From NCBI RefSeq assembly GCF_024171895.1, contig NZ_JAMTCQ010000009.1, positions 471,318 through 535,317 on the forward strand: a stretch of DNA of 64,000 bases, given 5' to 3'. The position numbers and the translations under genes were made by a program. Positions within the stretch are counted from its first letter, which is position 1. Every line of letters starts with the position of its first letter. Shown one piece after another: positions 1 to 8,760 of this stretch. This stretch comes from Prauserella halophila (GTDB lineage Bacteria; Actinomycetota; Actinomycetes; Mycobacteriales; Pseudonocardiaceae). The notes beneath the pieces are model-generated. The model did no database searches, was not told where the DNA came from, and was given only the letters and a program-made list of their open reading frames with translations.

Positions 1-3
1 TCC

Positions 4-450
4 TCAGGACGTGATCTGGCCGACGGTTCTGCTGCGGCCGCGGAACTCGGCGACGACCTCGCGGCCCTCGGCGGTCTCGCGGAGCACGGTGACGTCGTAG
101 ATGCCGTTGCGGCCGTACCGGGTCCGCTCGGTCGCCTCGGCCACGAGCTCATCGCCGAGCCGGGCACTGGTGACGAACGAGATCTCGGCGCCCGACGCGA
201 CGGTGACCGGGCCGTGGCTGTTGCACGCGGCGGCGAACGTCGTGTCCGCCAACAGGAACAGGTACCCGCCGTGCGCGATGTCGTGGCCGTTCACCATCTG
301 CTCGGTGATCCGCAGGCGTGCGACGGCCTCGCCGTCGCGGGCCCGGGTGACGTCGATGCCGAGCGCGGACGAGGCGGTGTCCGACTCGAGCATGGTTCGC
401 GTGGCGTCACTGATGTGTGCTGCTGGGGCGTGTGCCGCCGGACGGGACAC
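4..450 (-). CDS. paaI: Phenylacetate-pathway thioesterase PaaI
   Basis: Predicted hotdog-fold acyl-CoA thioesterase of 148 residues, normal for PaaI. The family hydrolyses dead-end phenylacetyl-CoA intermediates and so recovers CoA. The core NGHDIAHGG (about residues 54-62) followed by LFLLADT, with Asp69 in the position of the catalytic acid, is typical of the family. The start is GTG with a nearby GAGG. It is transcribed away from paaZABCDE, and the roughly 400-bp gap between them holds PaaR-like sites. The next gene on the left lies outside the window. The family and context are clear; the exact start is less certain. Confidence 0.9.
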   Translation of the reverse strand: MSRPAAHAPAAHISDATRTMLESDTASSALGIDVTRARDGEAVARLRITEQMVNGHDIAHGGYLFLLADTTFAAACNSHGPVTVASGAEISFVTSARLGDELVAEATERTRYGRNGIYDVTVLRETAEGREVVAEFRGRSRTVGQITS

Positions 451-504
451 GAGGCCTCACCGCCTTGCCTGTTCGCCGGGCCGGTCTACCGGGGCGCCGT
501 CACC

Positions 505-541
505 GACCGGGTTGCTTACTGACCGGGTTGCTTACTGACCG
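505..541. repeat. Tandem 16-bp repeat with PaaR-like half-sites
   Basis: GACCGGGTTGCTTACT occurs twice head to tail (505-520 and 521-536) and is followed by GACCG. Each junction creates ACTGACCG, the half-site seen in the PaaR-type palindrome, so the array presents two evenly spaced half-sites in the paaI-paaZ intergenic region. Confidence 0.75.
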
Positions 542-555
542 AATGGACGGTAATG
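534..555. promoter_or_regulatory. Secondary PaaR-like operator
   Basis: Left half ACTGACCG and right half CGGTAATG in the 22-bp arrangement of the PaaR operator. The left half matches fully and the right half only partly. It lies 84 bp upstream of the paaI start, so it could serve paaI or be a low-affinity site for the whole divergent region. Inferred from the motif only. Confidence 0.45.
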
Positions 556-771
556 AAGTCGCCTGGCGAGTAAAGGTCAGCCCGAGAACGGATGTCAAGA
601 GGAGAGTTCCACGGACGAGGCGCTCGCGCAGCTGTCGCGGGACGGAATCGCCGCGGGTGGGCCCGGATTCACGGCGGGCGAGGGGTGTCGCGGCCGGAGT
701 CGGCTCCGGGCGGACCGGTAGCTCCCGGGTGGATTCGGGTCTTGCCGCTCTGCTGCATCCGCGCTAGCATT

Positions 772-793
772 ACTTCCCGACCGTTCGGTTAGT
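772..793. promoter_or_regulatory. PaaR-type operator upstream of paaZ
   Basis: A 22-bp imperfect palindrome with left half ACTTCCCG, central CG and right half CGGTTAGT. It differs at one defined position from the corynebacterial PaaR (TetR family) consensus as I recall it, ACTNACCG-NN-CG-NN-CGGTNAGT. It ends 53 bp before the paaZ start and overlaps the probable promoter, as expected for a repressor released by phenylacetyl-CoA. No paaR gene is in the window, so the regulator must be elsewhere. Confidence 0.7.
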
Positions 794-846
794 AATTACG
801 AGCGTCCAGGCCGGAGAGGGCCTGTGAGCGACGAGAGCGAGGATCG

Positions 847-2910
847 ATGGGCAACGGAGCCGAGTCGAACGCGGGCGGATCGAGCCGTGGCATGCTGCGC
901 AGTTACGTCGGAGGGCGCTGGCAGCAGGGCACCGGTGACGGCGCCGCCGTGTGCGACGCCGTGACGGGCGCCGAGGTGGCCCGGGTGTCGTCGGACGGCA
1001 TCGACATGGCCGCCGCGCTCGACCACGGCCGCCGGACGGGCGGCCCCGCGCTGCGGGAGCTGACGTTCCATCAGCGCGCCGCACTGCTCAAGGCGCTGGG
1101 TTCGCATCTGCGCGAACACCGCGACGAGCTCTACGCACTGTCCGCGCGCACCGGTGCCACCCGCGGCGATTCGAAGTTCGATGTGGACGGTGGGATCGGC
1201 GTGCTGCTCGCCTACGGCAGCAAGGGCAAGCGCGAACTGCCGAACGACACCGTGTACGTCGAAGGCGACGTCGAACCGCTCGGCAAGGGCGGCACGTTCG
1301 TCGCCCGGCACGTCGCGACGCCGCTGCGGGGCGTGGCCGTGCAGATCAACGCGTTCAACTTCCCGGTCTGGGGCCCGCTGGAGAAGCTCGCGCCCGCCTT
1401 TCTCGCCGGCATGCCGAGCCTGATCAAGCCCGCGAGCCAGACCGCCTACCTCACCGAGAAGCTCGTCGAGCTGATCGTCGAGTCCGGGATCCTGCCCGAA
1501 GGGGCCGTCCAGCTCGTCTGCGGCAGTGCGGGCGATCTGCTCGACCACGTCACGGAACAGGACGTCGTGTCGTTCACGGGTTCGGCCGACACGGCGCGGA
1601 AACTGCGCAGTCACCCGGCGATCGTCCGCAATGCCGTGCGGTTCAACGCCGAGGCCGACTCGCTGAACTGTTCGATCCTCGGCCCGGACGCCACGCCGGG
1701 CACGGCCGAGTTCGACCTCTACGTCGACCAGCTCGTCACCGAGATGACCGTCAAGGCGGGCCAGAAGTGCACCGCGATCCGCCGCGCCTTCGTGCCCGCG
1801 GCGCTGCTCGACGACGTCGCCGGGGCCGTGCGGCAGCGGCTCGCGGCGGTGACGGTCGGCGACCCGGCCGGCGCCGACATGGGCGCGCTGGCCAGCCTGG
1901 AACAGCGCGAGGAGGTGCGCCGCTCGCTGAAGGCGCTGCAGGGCGCGGCGACGGTCCTCTTCGGCGACCCCGAGCACGTCGACGTCGCCGGTGCGGATGC
2001 CGAGCGGGGCGCGTTCCTCTCTCCGGTGCTGCTTTCCGGCGATCCCGAGCGGGCCGAGCCCCACGAGGTGGAGGCGTTCGGCCCGGTCTCGACCCTGCTG
2101 CCCTACACCTCCACCGACCAGGTCGTCGACTACGCCGCCCGCGGCAAGGGCAGCCTGGCCGGGTCGGTCGTCACCGGCGACAAGGACTTCGCACGTGAGG
2201 TCGTGCTCGGCGCGGCTCCGTGGCACGGCAGGCTGCTGGTGCTCGACGCCGACGACGCGCGCGAGTCGACCGGGCACGGTTCGCCGATGCCGCAGCTCGT
2301 CCACGGCGGCCCCGGACGCGCGGGCGGCGGTGAGGAGATGGGCGGCATCCGCGGCGTGCTGCACCACATGCAGCGCACGGCCGTGCAGGGCAGCCCGGCC
2401 GTACTCGCGGCGGTGACCGGCCGGTGGACGCCGGGCGCGCCGCGGACGGAGACCGATGTGCACCCGTTCCGCAAGTCCCTCGCCGAACTGCGCGTGGGCG
2501 ATGCGGTCGTCGCGGGTCCGCGCACGGTCACGGCCGAGGACGTCGCGCATTTCGCCGAGTTCACCGGCGACACGTTCTACGCCCACACCGACGAGGCGGC
2601 GGCCGCGGAGAACCCGCTGTTCGGTGGCATCGTGGCGCACGGCTACCTCGTGGTGTCGCTGGCGGCGGGGTTGTTCGTCTCGCCGGAACCCGGTCCCGTA
2701 CTCGCCAACTACGGGCTCGAGAACCTGCGCTTCCTCACGCCCGTCAAGCCCGGCGACGCACTGACCGTGACGTTGACCTGCAAGCAGATCACCCCGAGGG
2801 AGGGCGCCGACTACGGCGAGGTGTGCTGGGACGCCGACGTGACCAACGCCGACGGCGACTCGGTCGCCAAGTACGACGTACTCACCCTCGTCTCGAAGGA
2901 GGCACGATGA
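847..2910 (+). CDS. paaZ: Bifunctional oxepin-CoA hydrolase/semialdehyde dehydrogenase PaaZ
   Basis: Ring-cleavage enzyme of aerobic phenylacetate degradation: the hydratase domain opens oxepin-CoA and the dehydrogenase domain oxidises the resulting semialdehyde. An aldehyde dehydrogenase domain fills about residues 15-515, with Glu269 (NAEADSL) and Cys308 (GQKCTAI) in the catalytic positions, 39 residues apart as in E. coli PaaZ. A MaoC-type hotdog hydratase follows (about 535-685), with Asp575 and His580 in GDTFYAHTD. The 687-residue length is normal for the fused form. First gene of the paaZABCDE operon; its stop overlaps the paaA start as ATGA. An internal ATG at 892 is an alternative start. 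Confidence 0.95.
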   Translation: MGNGAESNAGGSSRGMLRSYVGGRWQQGTGDGAAVCDAVTGAEVARVSSDGIDMAAALDHGRRTGGPALRELTFHQRAALLKALGSHLREHRDELYALSARTGATRGDSKFDVDGGIGVLLAYGSKGKRELPNDTVYVEGDVEPLGKGGTFVARHVATPLRGVAVQINAFNFPVWGPLEKLAPAFLAGMPSLIKPASQTAYLTEKLVELIVESGILPEGAVQLVCGSAGDLLDHVTEQDVVSFTGSADTARKLRSHPAIVRNAVRFNAEADSLNCSILGPDATPGTAEFDLYVDQLVTEMTVKAGQKCTAIRRAFVPAALLDDVAGAVRQRLAAVTVGDPAGADMGALASLEQREEVRRSLKALQGAATVLFGDPEHVDVAGADAERGAFLSPVLLSGDPERAEPHEVEAFGPVSTLLPYTSTDQVVDYAARGKGSLAGSVVTGDKDFAREVVLGAAPWHGRLLVLDADDARESTGHGSPMPQLVHGGPGRAGGGEEMGGIRGVLHHMQRTAVQGSPAVLAAVTGRWTPGAPRTETDVHPFRKSLAELRVGDAVVAGPRTVTAEDVAHFAEFTGDTFYAHTDEAAAAENPLFGGIVAHGYLVVSLAAGLFVSPEPGPVLANYGLENLRFLTPVKPGDALTVTLTCKQITPREGADYGEVCWDADVTNADGDSVAKYDVLTLVSKEAR

Positions 2911-3872
2911 CCGTCACGGAACCGGCACCGTCCGAATCGGACCTCGAGCAGCATTTCGAGCACACGATCGCCAAGGACCAGCGGATCGAACCGCGGGACT
3001 GGCTGCCGGAGGCCTACCGGAAGACGATGATCCGGCAGATCGCGCAGCACGCGCACTCCGAGATCATCGGCATGCAGCCCGAGGGGAACTGGATCACGCG
3101 GGCGCCGTCGTTGCGGCGCAAGGCGATCCTGCTCGCGAAGGTGCAGGACGAAGCGGGCCACGGGCTGTATCTGTACTCGGCGGCCGAGACACTCGGCGGC
3201 GACCGCGGCGACCTCACGGAGAAGCTGATCAGCGGGCGGCAGAAGTACTCGTCGATCTTCAACTATCCGACGCTGTCGTTCGCCGACGTCGGCGTGATCG
3301 GATGGCTCGTCGACGGTGCGGCGATCTGCAACCAGGTGCCGCTGTGCCGCAGCAGCTACGGGCCCTACGCCCGCGCGATGATCCGCATCTGCAAGGAGGA
3401 GTCCTTCCACCAGCGGCAGGGTTACGAACTGCTGATGGCGATGATGAACGGAACCCGAAAACAGCGCGAGGCGGTGCAGGATTCGGTGAACCGGTTCTGG
3501 TGGCCGTCGTTGATGATGTTCGGCCCGTCCGACGACGATTCGCCGAACACGGCGCAGTCGATGGCGTGGAAGATCAAGCGCCACACCAACGACGAGCTCC
3601 GGCAGCGATTTGTCGACATGACCGTGCCGCAGGCCGAGACGCTCGGCGTGACACTGCCCGATCCGGACCTGGCGTGGAACGCCGACCGCGGACACCATGA
3701 CTTCGGTGCCATCGACTGGGACGAGTTGAAACAGGTCATCTCCGGCGGCGGGCCGTGTAATACCGAACGCGTGGAACGCCGTCGTGCGGCCCACGAGGAC
3801 GGAGCCTGGGTGCGTGAGGCCGCGGCCGCGCACGCGCGGAAACAGCAACAGCGGAAGGAGGCAGCGGCATGA
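2907..3872 (+). CDS. paaA: Phenylacetyl-CoA epoxidase catalytic subunit PaaA
   Basis: Di-iron oxygenase alpha subunit of the PaaABCE complex, which converts phenylacetyl-CoA to the ring-1,2-epoxide. The 321-residue protein carries the ferritin-like ligand motifs DEAGH and EESFH, and a family-typical [13 protein letters not shown] stretch. The start is the ATG overlapping the paaZ stop, preceded by GAAGGAG; the frame stays open upstream but that part antisenses nothing useful and lies inside paaZ. The gene ends by overlapping paaB with ATGA. The polar tail [10 protein letters not shown] is unremarkable. Confidence 0.96.
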   Translation: MTVTEPAPSESDLEQHFEHTIAKDQRIEPRDWLPEAYRKTMIRQIAQHAHSEIIGMQPEGNWITRAPSLRRKAILLAKVQDEAGHGLYLYSAAETLGGDRGDLTEKLISGRQKYSSIFNYPTLSFADVGVIGWLVDGAAICNQVPLCRSSYGPYARAMIRICKEESFHQRQGYELLMAMMNGTRKQREAVQDSVNRFWWPSLMMFGPSDDDSPNTAQSMAWKIKRHTNDELRQRFVDMTVPQAETLGVTLPDPDLAWNADRGHHDFGAIDWDELKQVISGGGPCNTERVERRRAAHEDGAWVREAAAAHARKQQQRKEAAA

Positions 3873-4153
3873 CGGGCGAATGGCCGCTGTACGAGGTGTT
3901 CGTACGGGGCAAGCGGGGGCTGAACCACGTGCACGTCGGGTCGCTGCGGGCGGCCGACGACGACATGGCGCTGCACCATGCACGGGACCTGTACACGCGG
4001 CGCAACGAAGGCGTGAGCATCTGGGTCGTCAAGGCCGCGGACATCGCCGCGTCCAGTCCTGACGAGAAGGACCCGTTCTTCGCTCCCTCGGCGGACAAGG
4101 TCTACCGCCACCCGACGTTCTACGAGATCCCGGAGAACGTCCCGCACATGTAG
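3869..4153 (+). CDS. paaB: Phenylacetyl-CoA epoxidase subunit PaaB
   Basis: Small 94-residue structural subunit that bridges PaaAC heterodimers in the epoxidase. It opens with [14 protein letters not shown] and contains [14 protein letters not shown] and [11 protein letters not shown], all characteristic of PaaB. It starts by ATGA overlap with paaA. A 41-bp gap to paaC, the only sizeable spacing in the operon, holds a GAAGGTGA ribosome site for paaC. Confidence 0.95.
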   Translation: MTGEWPLYEVFVRGKRGLNHVHVGSLRAADDDMALHHARDLYTRRNEGVSIWVVKAADIAASSPDEKDPFFAPSADKVYRHPTFYEIPENVPHM

Positions 4154-4194
4154 GTGGCGACAGCGGCTGTGCCGCCGATCGATTGAAGGTGAAC

Positions 4195-5073
4195 ATGGCT
4201 TTCGACAACGCTTACGAGGCGCTCGCCGATGCCCACGACGACGCGCGATGGGCGTTCGGCACCGGATTCGACAATCCACTGTCCGGAGTGGACACAACGG
4301 TTCCGTCCGGTGTGGACGGTGAGGACCTCGCACAGTACTGCCTGATGCTCGGCGACGACGCACTCGTGCTGTCGCACCGGCTGCAGCAGTGGTGCACTCG
4401 CGCGCCCGAGCTGGAGGACGAGGTCGCGATCGCCAACATCGGCCTCGACCTGCTCGGGCAGGCGCGGTTGTTGCTGGCGCGGACGGGACGTGCCGACGGC
4501 AGTGGTCGCGGCGAGGACCACTACGCCTACTTCCGCGGTGAGCACGAGTTCCGCAACGTCCGCCTCGCCGAACGAGAACACGCCGATTTCGCACAGCTCG
4601 TCGCGACGGTGCTGGTGCTGACGACGTGGCGGCTCGCCGTGTTCCAGCGACTGCAGGCATCGGCCGATCCGGTGCTCGCGGCGATCGCGCAGAAGGGCGT
4701 CAACGAACTGACCTACCACCGCGACTACGCCGCCCAGTGGGTCGTGCGGCTCGGCGACGGCACGGAGACCTCGCATGCCAGGACGGTCGCGGCGTTCGAC
4801 GAGGTGTGGCCGCTGGTGGCCGAACTGTTCGAGCCCCACGACGTCGAGCGGCGGCTGGACGGCGTCGCGGTGGACCCGGCGGAGGTGCGCGCCGAGTTCG
4901 ACGACGTGCTCGCACAGGTGCTCTCGGCCGCGACGCTGGAGACGCCGGTCGTTCCGGCGAAGGCGGGGGTCGCGGGCGGCAAGGGCCGGAACGGCAGGCA
5001 TACCGAGCAGATGGGATACCTGCTGGCCGAGCTGCAGAGCGTCGCGCGAGCATATCCGGAGGCGACATGGTGA
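4195..5073 (+). CDS. paaC: Phenylacetyl-CoA epoxidase subunit PaaC
   Basis: Ferritin-like partner of PaaA. It is a catalytically silent structural subunit that stabilises the oxygenase. The motifs LGDDALVLSHRLQQW, ANIGLDLLGQAR and NELTYHRDYAAQWV are typical. I chose the ATG at 4195 (MAFDNAYEAL) because GAAGGTGA lies just upstream; a TTG at 4183 in the same frame lacks its own ribosome site. A charged insert (PAKAGVAGGKGRNGRHTEQ) sits near the C-terminus, where PaaC ends with GRHTEHMGYLLAEMQ-like sequence. About 292 residues. The stop overlaps the paaD start. Confidence 0.94.
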   Translation: MAFDNAYEALADAHDDARWAFGTGFDNPLSGVDTTVPSGVDGEDLAQYCLMLGDDALVLSHRLQQWCTRAPELEDEVAIANIGLDLLGQARLLLARTGRADGSGRGEDHYAYFRGEHEFRNVRLAEREHADFAQLVATVLVLTTWRLAVFQRLQASADPVLAAIAQKGVNELTYHRDYAAQWVVRLGDGTETSHARTVAAFDEVWPLVAELFEPHDVERRLDGVAVDPAEVRAEFDDVLAQVLSAATLETPVVPAKAGVAGGKGRNGRHTEQMGYLLAELQSVARAYPEATW

Positions 5074-5612
5074 CCGCGAGGACGGACGAGACCGACGAGA
5101 AGGCTGCGACCCCGGGGACGGCCGTGACGGCGCGAGAGGTCGCCGAGACGGTGACCGACCCGGAGCTGCCCATGCTGACGTTGGCCGACCTCGGTGTGCT
5201 GCGCGAGGTCACCGAATCCGCCGACGGTGTCACGGTGTCGATCACGCCGACCTACAGCGGCTGCCCCGCGATGGACACCATGCGCGACGATCTCGTCCAC
5301 GCGCTGCGGCGGGCGGGGTTCGAGCGGGTCGAGGTCCGCACGGTGCTGCAGCCGCCGTGGAGCACCGACTGGATCACCGAGCGCGGTCGCAGGCGGCTCG
5401 CCGAGGCGGGCATCGCACCGCCGGGGGCGGCGCCGCAGCGGGGCGGCGGGCCGGTGCCGGTGCAGCTGGTGCCGCCGCAGCGCAGGGTGAGCTGTCCGCA
5501 GTGCGGGGCCGTCGACACCGAGGCGGTGTCGGAGTTCGGGCCCACCGCGTGCAAGGCGCTGCGCCGATGCCCGGCGTGTGCGGAGCCGTTCGAGCATGTG
5601 AAGGAGATCTGA
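5067..5612 (+). CDS. paaD: Epoxidase maturation factor PaaD (MIP18/SufT-like)
   Basis: PaaD is required for an active phenylacetyl-CoA epoxidase, probably through metal or Fe-S assembly. The MIP18-type domain has TDPELPMLTLADLGVL and TYSGCPAMDTMRDD, followed by WSTDWITERGRRRLAEAGI and a C-terminal zinc-ribbon-like pair of CPQC and CPAC. The 181-residue protein starts at ATG 5067 inside the end of paaC. The stop is one base before the GTG of paaE, so translation is probably coupled. Confidence 0.93.
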   Translation: MVTARTDETDEKAATPGTAVTAREVAETVTDPELPMLTLADLGVLREVTESADGVTVSITPTYSGCPAMDTMRDDLVHALRRAGFERVEVRTVLQPPWSTDWITERGRRRLAEAGIAPPGAAPQRGGGPVPVQLVPPQRRVSCPQCGAVDTEAVSEFGPTACKALRRCPACAEPFEHVKEI

Positions 5613-5613
5613 G

Positions 5614-6702
5614 GTGACCGCATCCACCACGCCCGTCCGGTCGAGGCTGCGCGGCGAGTTCCACACTCTGACGGTCGCGGGTGTCGACCGGCTGTGCGAC
5701 GACGCGGTCGCCGTCACGTTCGCCGTGCCGCCCGAACTGGCCGATGTCTACGACTTCCGCGCGGGCCAGTCCCTGACGGTGCGGGCGGTGATCGACGGCC
5801 GTGAGGAACGCCGGTCGTACTCGATCTGCGCGGCGGAGGGAAGTTCGTTGCGGATCGGGGTGCGGGAGGTGCCGGGCGGGCTGTTCTCCAGCTGGCTGGT
5901 GCACGAGGTGCAGCCCGGTGACGAGCTCGAGGTCGGCACCCCGACCGGCACGTTCACCCCTGCGGTGACGGCGGGCAGGCACGTGCTGATCGGCGCGGGG
6001 TCGGGGATCACCCCGCTGCTGTCGATCGCGGCGACCGTGCTGCGGGACCCGGCGGCGACCGTGACGCTGCTCTACGGCAACCGCCGCAGCGACACCGTGA
6101 TGTTCGCCGACGAACTGGCGGACCTGAAGGACCGCTACCCGCAGCGGCTCGAACTCGTGCACGTGCTGTCCAGGGAACCGCGCGAGGCCGAACTGTTCAC
6201 CGGCAGGCTCGACCCGGACAAGCTGCGCGGTCTGATGGCGCTCGTCGGCGAGCCCGGAGCGATCGCCGAGTGGTGGCTGTGCGGCCCGTTCGACCTGGTG
6301 ACCGGCGCTCGGGAGCTGCTCGGCGACGTGGGCGTGCCGGCAGATCGGGTGCATGCGGAACTGTTCTACGCCGGAGACGTTCCCCCGGAACCGGTACGCC
6401 ACGTCGAACAGCGGTCGGCCGCCGACGCCAGCGACGTCACGGTCGTGCTGGACGGCAGGAGCACGACGACGGCACTTCCCGGAGATGTGTCCATTCTGGA
6501 TGGTGCCCAGCGGGTCCGGCCGGACCTGCCGTTCGCGTGCAAGGGCGGCGTGTGCGGCACGTGCCGGGCGAAGGTCACCGGCGGTGAGGTGTCCATGCGC
6601 CGCAACTTCGCGCTCGAACAGTCCGAGGTCGACGCCGGCTTCGTGCTGACGTGCCAGAGCGTCCCGGTTTCCGGCGAGGTCACGGTGGACTACGACGTGT
6701 GA
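5614..6702 (+). CDS. paaE: Phenylacetyl-CoA epoxidase reductase PaaE
   Basis: NAD(P)H-dependent flavin/2Fe-2S reductase that passes electrons to PaaA. An FAD-binding barrel comes first (RRSYSICA, GGLFSSWL), then an NAD-binding domain (GAGSGITPLLSI), then a plant-type ferredoxin domain whose cysteines appear in CKGGVCGTCRAK and, further on, LTCQS. It is 362 residues long and starts at GTG 5614 after AAGGAG. It is the last paa gene here; paaF, G, H, J and K are absent, so the lower beta-oxidation part of the pathway is encoded elsewhere. Confidence 0.95.
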   Translation: MTASTTPVRSRLRGEFHTLTVAGVDRLCDDAVAVTFAVPPELADVYDFRAGQSLTVRAVIDGREERRSYSICAAEGSSLRIGVREVPGGLFSSWLVHEVQPGDELEVGTPTGTFTPAVTAGRHVLIGAGSGITPLLSIAATVLRDPAATVTLLYGNRRSDTVMFADELADLKDRYPQRLELVHVLSREPREAELFTGRLDPDKLRGLMALVGEPGAIAEWWLCGPFDLVTGARELLGDVGVPADRVHAELFYAGDVPPEPVRHVEQRSAADASDVTVVLDGRSTTTALPGDVSILDGAQRVRPDLPFACKGGVCGTCRAKVTGGEVSMRRNFALEQSEVDAGFVLTCQSVPVSGEVTVDYDV

Positions 6703-6755
6703 TTCGCACCGTGTTGGCGCAGCTGGTCGTGACGACCGGCTGTCCCGTGGGTGAG

Positions 6756-6787
6756 GAGGCCCGCGAGTTGCACTCTTCGCGAGCCTC
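6756..6787 (+). terminator. Possible terminator hairpin after paaE
   Basis: GAGGCCCGCGAG pairs imperfectly with CTTCGCGAGCCTC across a 7-8 base loop, 54 bp after the paaE stop. There is no T-run, as is usual for high-GC intrinsic terminators. The hairpin directly abuts the transposase remnant. Confidence 0.35.
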
Positions 6788-6940
6788 AGAACGAGTGCTA
6801 TCACCGCGGCCGGCATGAGATCCGGGTCCGGGCACGATTCGCCGTGGCCGACTACATCGAGGTCTGCTACGGCCGCCAGCAACCACACAGCGGTCTCGGC
6901 TGCCGAACCCCACTGGAAGTGCTCCACGACCATCACTCAC
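6775..6940 (+). pseudogene. IS3-family transposase C-terminal remnant
   Basis: One frame reads NECYHRGRHE, then RFAVADYIEVCYGRQQPHS, then GLGCRTPLEVLHDH. This is the end of the integrase (rve) domain of IS3-type OrfB proteins, where a Y-N-R-Q-R-P-H-S-A-L-G-Y motif is normal. Only about 55 residues survive. The catalytic DDE residues, the N-terminus and recognisable terminal repeats are all missing. It is a relic that marks a former insertion at the boundary between the paa operon and the accessory region. Confidence 0.75.
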
Positions 6941-6959
6941 CCGTCCTGGCCTCAGGAAA

Positions 6960-8336
6960 TCAGAAGGGTGGGCTGTCGTCGTCGTGGTGTTCCGGGCCTG
7001 CAGTTCCCGGGTCGGTGGTTTCTCGGTCCGGTTCGGCACGGGCGAGTTGGCGACGTGCCGACACCTGTCGTCCCGGGGCCTGTCGTGTCGGGGCAGTGCG
7101 TGCCGGGTCCTCACGTGCCGGCTCTGTGCGTTTCGGGGCTGTGCGTTTCGGGGTGTGGCGTGTGGGGGTGAGGACGGGATCGCGGTGTGCGGTGTAGGTC
7201 GCCCCGTGCGGCGTCGTCACACGGGTGACGCCGTGGACCGGGTCGTAGCGGGTGCTCCAGCCGGGGTGGTCTTTGAGTCGGTGGTGTCGTCGGCAGCGGG
7301 ACCCGCCGTTGGCGACCGACGTCGACCCACCACCGTCACTGTCACCGCTGTTGGTGGTCCAGGGGTGTTCGTGGTCGTGGTCGCAGTGCCGGGCGGGGCG
7401 GTGGCACCAGGGCATGACGCATTCGCGGTCGCGCACGCGGACCAACTCGCGGATCACCGCGCTCGGCCGCCGCCGGGTGCGCCCCAGATCCACCGGTTCG
7501 CCGGTTCCGGGGTCGCACAACACCGCCCGCCAGATACTCCGCTCGTTGGTCATGATCTCCCGGGCGATCGGGGCCGGGACGGGTCCGTAGCCGTCCAGTT
7601 CGCAGCCGTCGTCGGAGAGTGACAGGGCCGCGTCGACGGGCACGTGGAGATACACCATGGCTGCCGCTTCCGGCGGGGAGACACCGGGGTCACGTCCGAG
7701 TAGTAGGTCGGCGGCCACGTCGGCGCGTAGCTGGTCCAGGGTGCGGCGGTCACCACCGTGCCGCAGTGATCGGGCCATGGCATCGACCCGTGAGTAGCAG
7801 GCGCCTGCCTGTTCCGCTGGCAGGCTCACCTCGAGTGACGACACAGCGTGCTCACCGGGGGCGAGTTCGAGCTTGCGTTCCGCCCGCGCCTGCCGGGCCC
7901 GTTCGGTCTGTCCGTCCGGGTCGGTCTTCTCGACGAGTCTGCGTACGCGTTGTGCGAGGTTGCCCGGCTGCCACGCCGTTTCCGGCGCGTCCGTCAGCTT
8001 TTCCGCGAGGAGACCGTCGACCTGCCGGGCGGTGTCGTCGTCGAGTGGATCGACCACCGCCAGCACCCGCCGTGCGCCGTAGGACTCGACCTCACCGGTG
8101 CGCATCGCCGCATGCAGCTGCGGCATCCGCCGCACCACCGACCGGCTGTCGTCCACACGCCGTTCGACCTCCCGCGTCGACACCCGCAACACCGGCGCCA
8201 ACTCCTCGACCACACCCCGACCATCACCCGCATCCGCCGAAATCTCCGCCAACAGCGACAACTCCTCGGCATCGAGCCGCGCCCGCAGAGCCCGGACACC
8301 ACCGACCTGCTCGATCTTCTCCCTAATCGCATCCAC
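6960..8336 (-). CDS. DUF222/13E12-family HNH endonuclease protein
   Basis: Member of the actinobacterial DUF222-HNH (13E12 repeat) family, whose function is not established; the C-terminal HNH domain suggests DNA cleavage. The DUF222 region fills about the first 300 residues. The HNH motif follows as CVMPWC-HCDHDHEHPW-SRCRRHH with paired cysteines for zinc. The tail is a repetitive Arg/Thr/Pro-rich stretch. I chose GTG 8336 (VDAIREKIEQVGG); an in-frame TTG at 8381 would run back through the candidate SOS box. These genes are often multicopy and linked to mobile DNA, and an IS3 relic adjoins this one. Confidence 0.85.
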   Translation of the reverse strand: MDAIREKIEQVGGVRALRARLDAEELSLLAEISADAGDGRGVVEELAPVLRVSTREVERRVDDSRSVVRRMPQLHAAMRTGEVESYGARRVLAVVDPLDDDTARQVDGLLAEKLTDAPETAWQPGNLAQRVRRLVEKTDPDGQTERARQARAERKLELAPGEHAVSSLEVSLPAEQAGACYSRVDAMARSLRHGGDRRTLDQLRADVAADLLLGRDPGVSPPEAAAMVYLHVPVDAALSLSDDGCELDGYGPVPAPIAREIMTNERSIWRAVLCDPGTGEPVDLGRTRRRPSAVIRELVRVRDRECVMPWCHRPARHCDHDHEHPWTTNSGDSDGGGSTSVANGGSRCRRHHRLKDHPGWSTRYDPVHGVTRVTTPHGATYTAHRDPVLTPTRHTPKRTAPKRTEPAREDPARTAPTRQAPGRQVSARRQLARAEPDRETTDPGTAGPEHHDDDSPPF

Positions 8337-8347
8337 AACACCTATGG

Positions 8348-8367
8348 TATCGAACGAACGATCGATA
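8348..8367. promoter_or_regulatory. Candidate LexA/SOS box before the DUF222-HNH gene
   Basis: TATCGAACGAACGATCGATA contains CGAAC-N4-GATCG, one mismatch from the Gram-positive SOS box CGAAC-N4-GTTCG. It sits 11 bp upstream of the chosen GTG start, over the probable promoter. Several 13E12 genes in M. tuberculosis are known LexA targets, which supports the reading. Motif evidence only. Confidence 0.5.
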
Positions 8368-8521
8368 CAACGATTACACAATCGAGTGACTGGACTATAG
8401 CGGCACGAGCCTGAACCACAATCACCTGCACCACACGGAACACAACTGTCACACCGTCATCACATTCGAGGCGCACGAACGCACCGCCCAACCGAACCGG
8501 CCGCGTAACCGTCGACGAACC

Positions 8522-8576
8522 GGCCCGGCGCCCGGCTGGTCCAGTAGCTGACTGGCCCAGCGCCCGGCTGGTCCAG
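8522..8576. repeat. 23-bp direct repeat, two copies
   Basis: A 23-bp sequence ending GCGCCCGGCTGGTCCAG occurs at 8522-8544 and 8554-8576 with one mismatch and a 32-bp period. No function is apparent. Confidence 0.7.
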
Positions 8577-8679
8577 CGCGGGACCGGCTTACTCATCCTG
8601 GGTGTCTCGACGACCTGCACATCGAGCCGGCAACGCCTCCCGGACGTATACCGGCGAGACCGTGGACACCCTCCCCGTA

Positions 8680-8760
8680 TTCAGAAAACGGGTCTCGTTC
8701 CAGAAAACAGGTCTCGTTCCAGAAAGAAGACCCGTTCCTGACAGCAGGGTCCGTTTCTGA
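8680..8760. repeat. Array of diverging 18-19 bp repeats with inverted ends
   Basis: Consecutive units begin TTC(C)AGAAAACGGGTCTCG: 8680-8697, 8698-8716 and 8717-8734 (AGACCCG variant), then 8735-8753 (CTGACAGCAGGGTCCG) and a terminal TTTCTGA. The first unit and the end of the array are inverted relative to each other (TTCAGAAAACGG against CCGTTTCTGA), so the transcript could fold. There is no spacer structure, so it is not a CRISPR array. Confidence 0.65.

Noticed and set aside
796-2640. 614-codon open frame on the minus strand opposite paaZ
   Set aside because: High-GC antisense frame; the plus-strand protein has full catalytic motifs, while the antisense translation is Arg/Gly/His-rich without family features.
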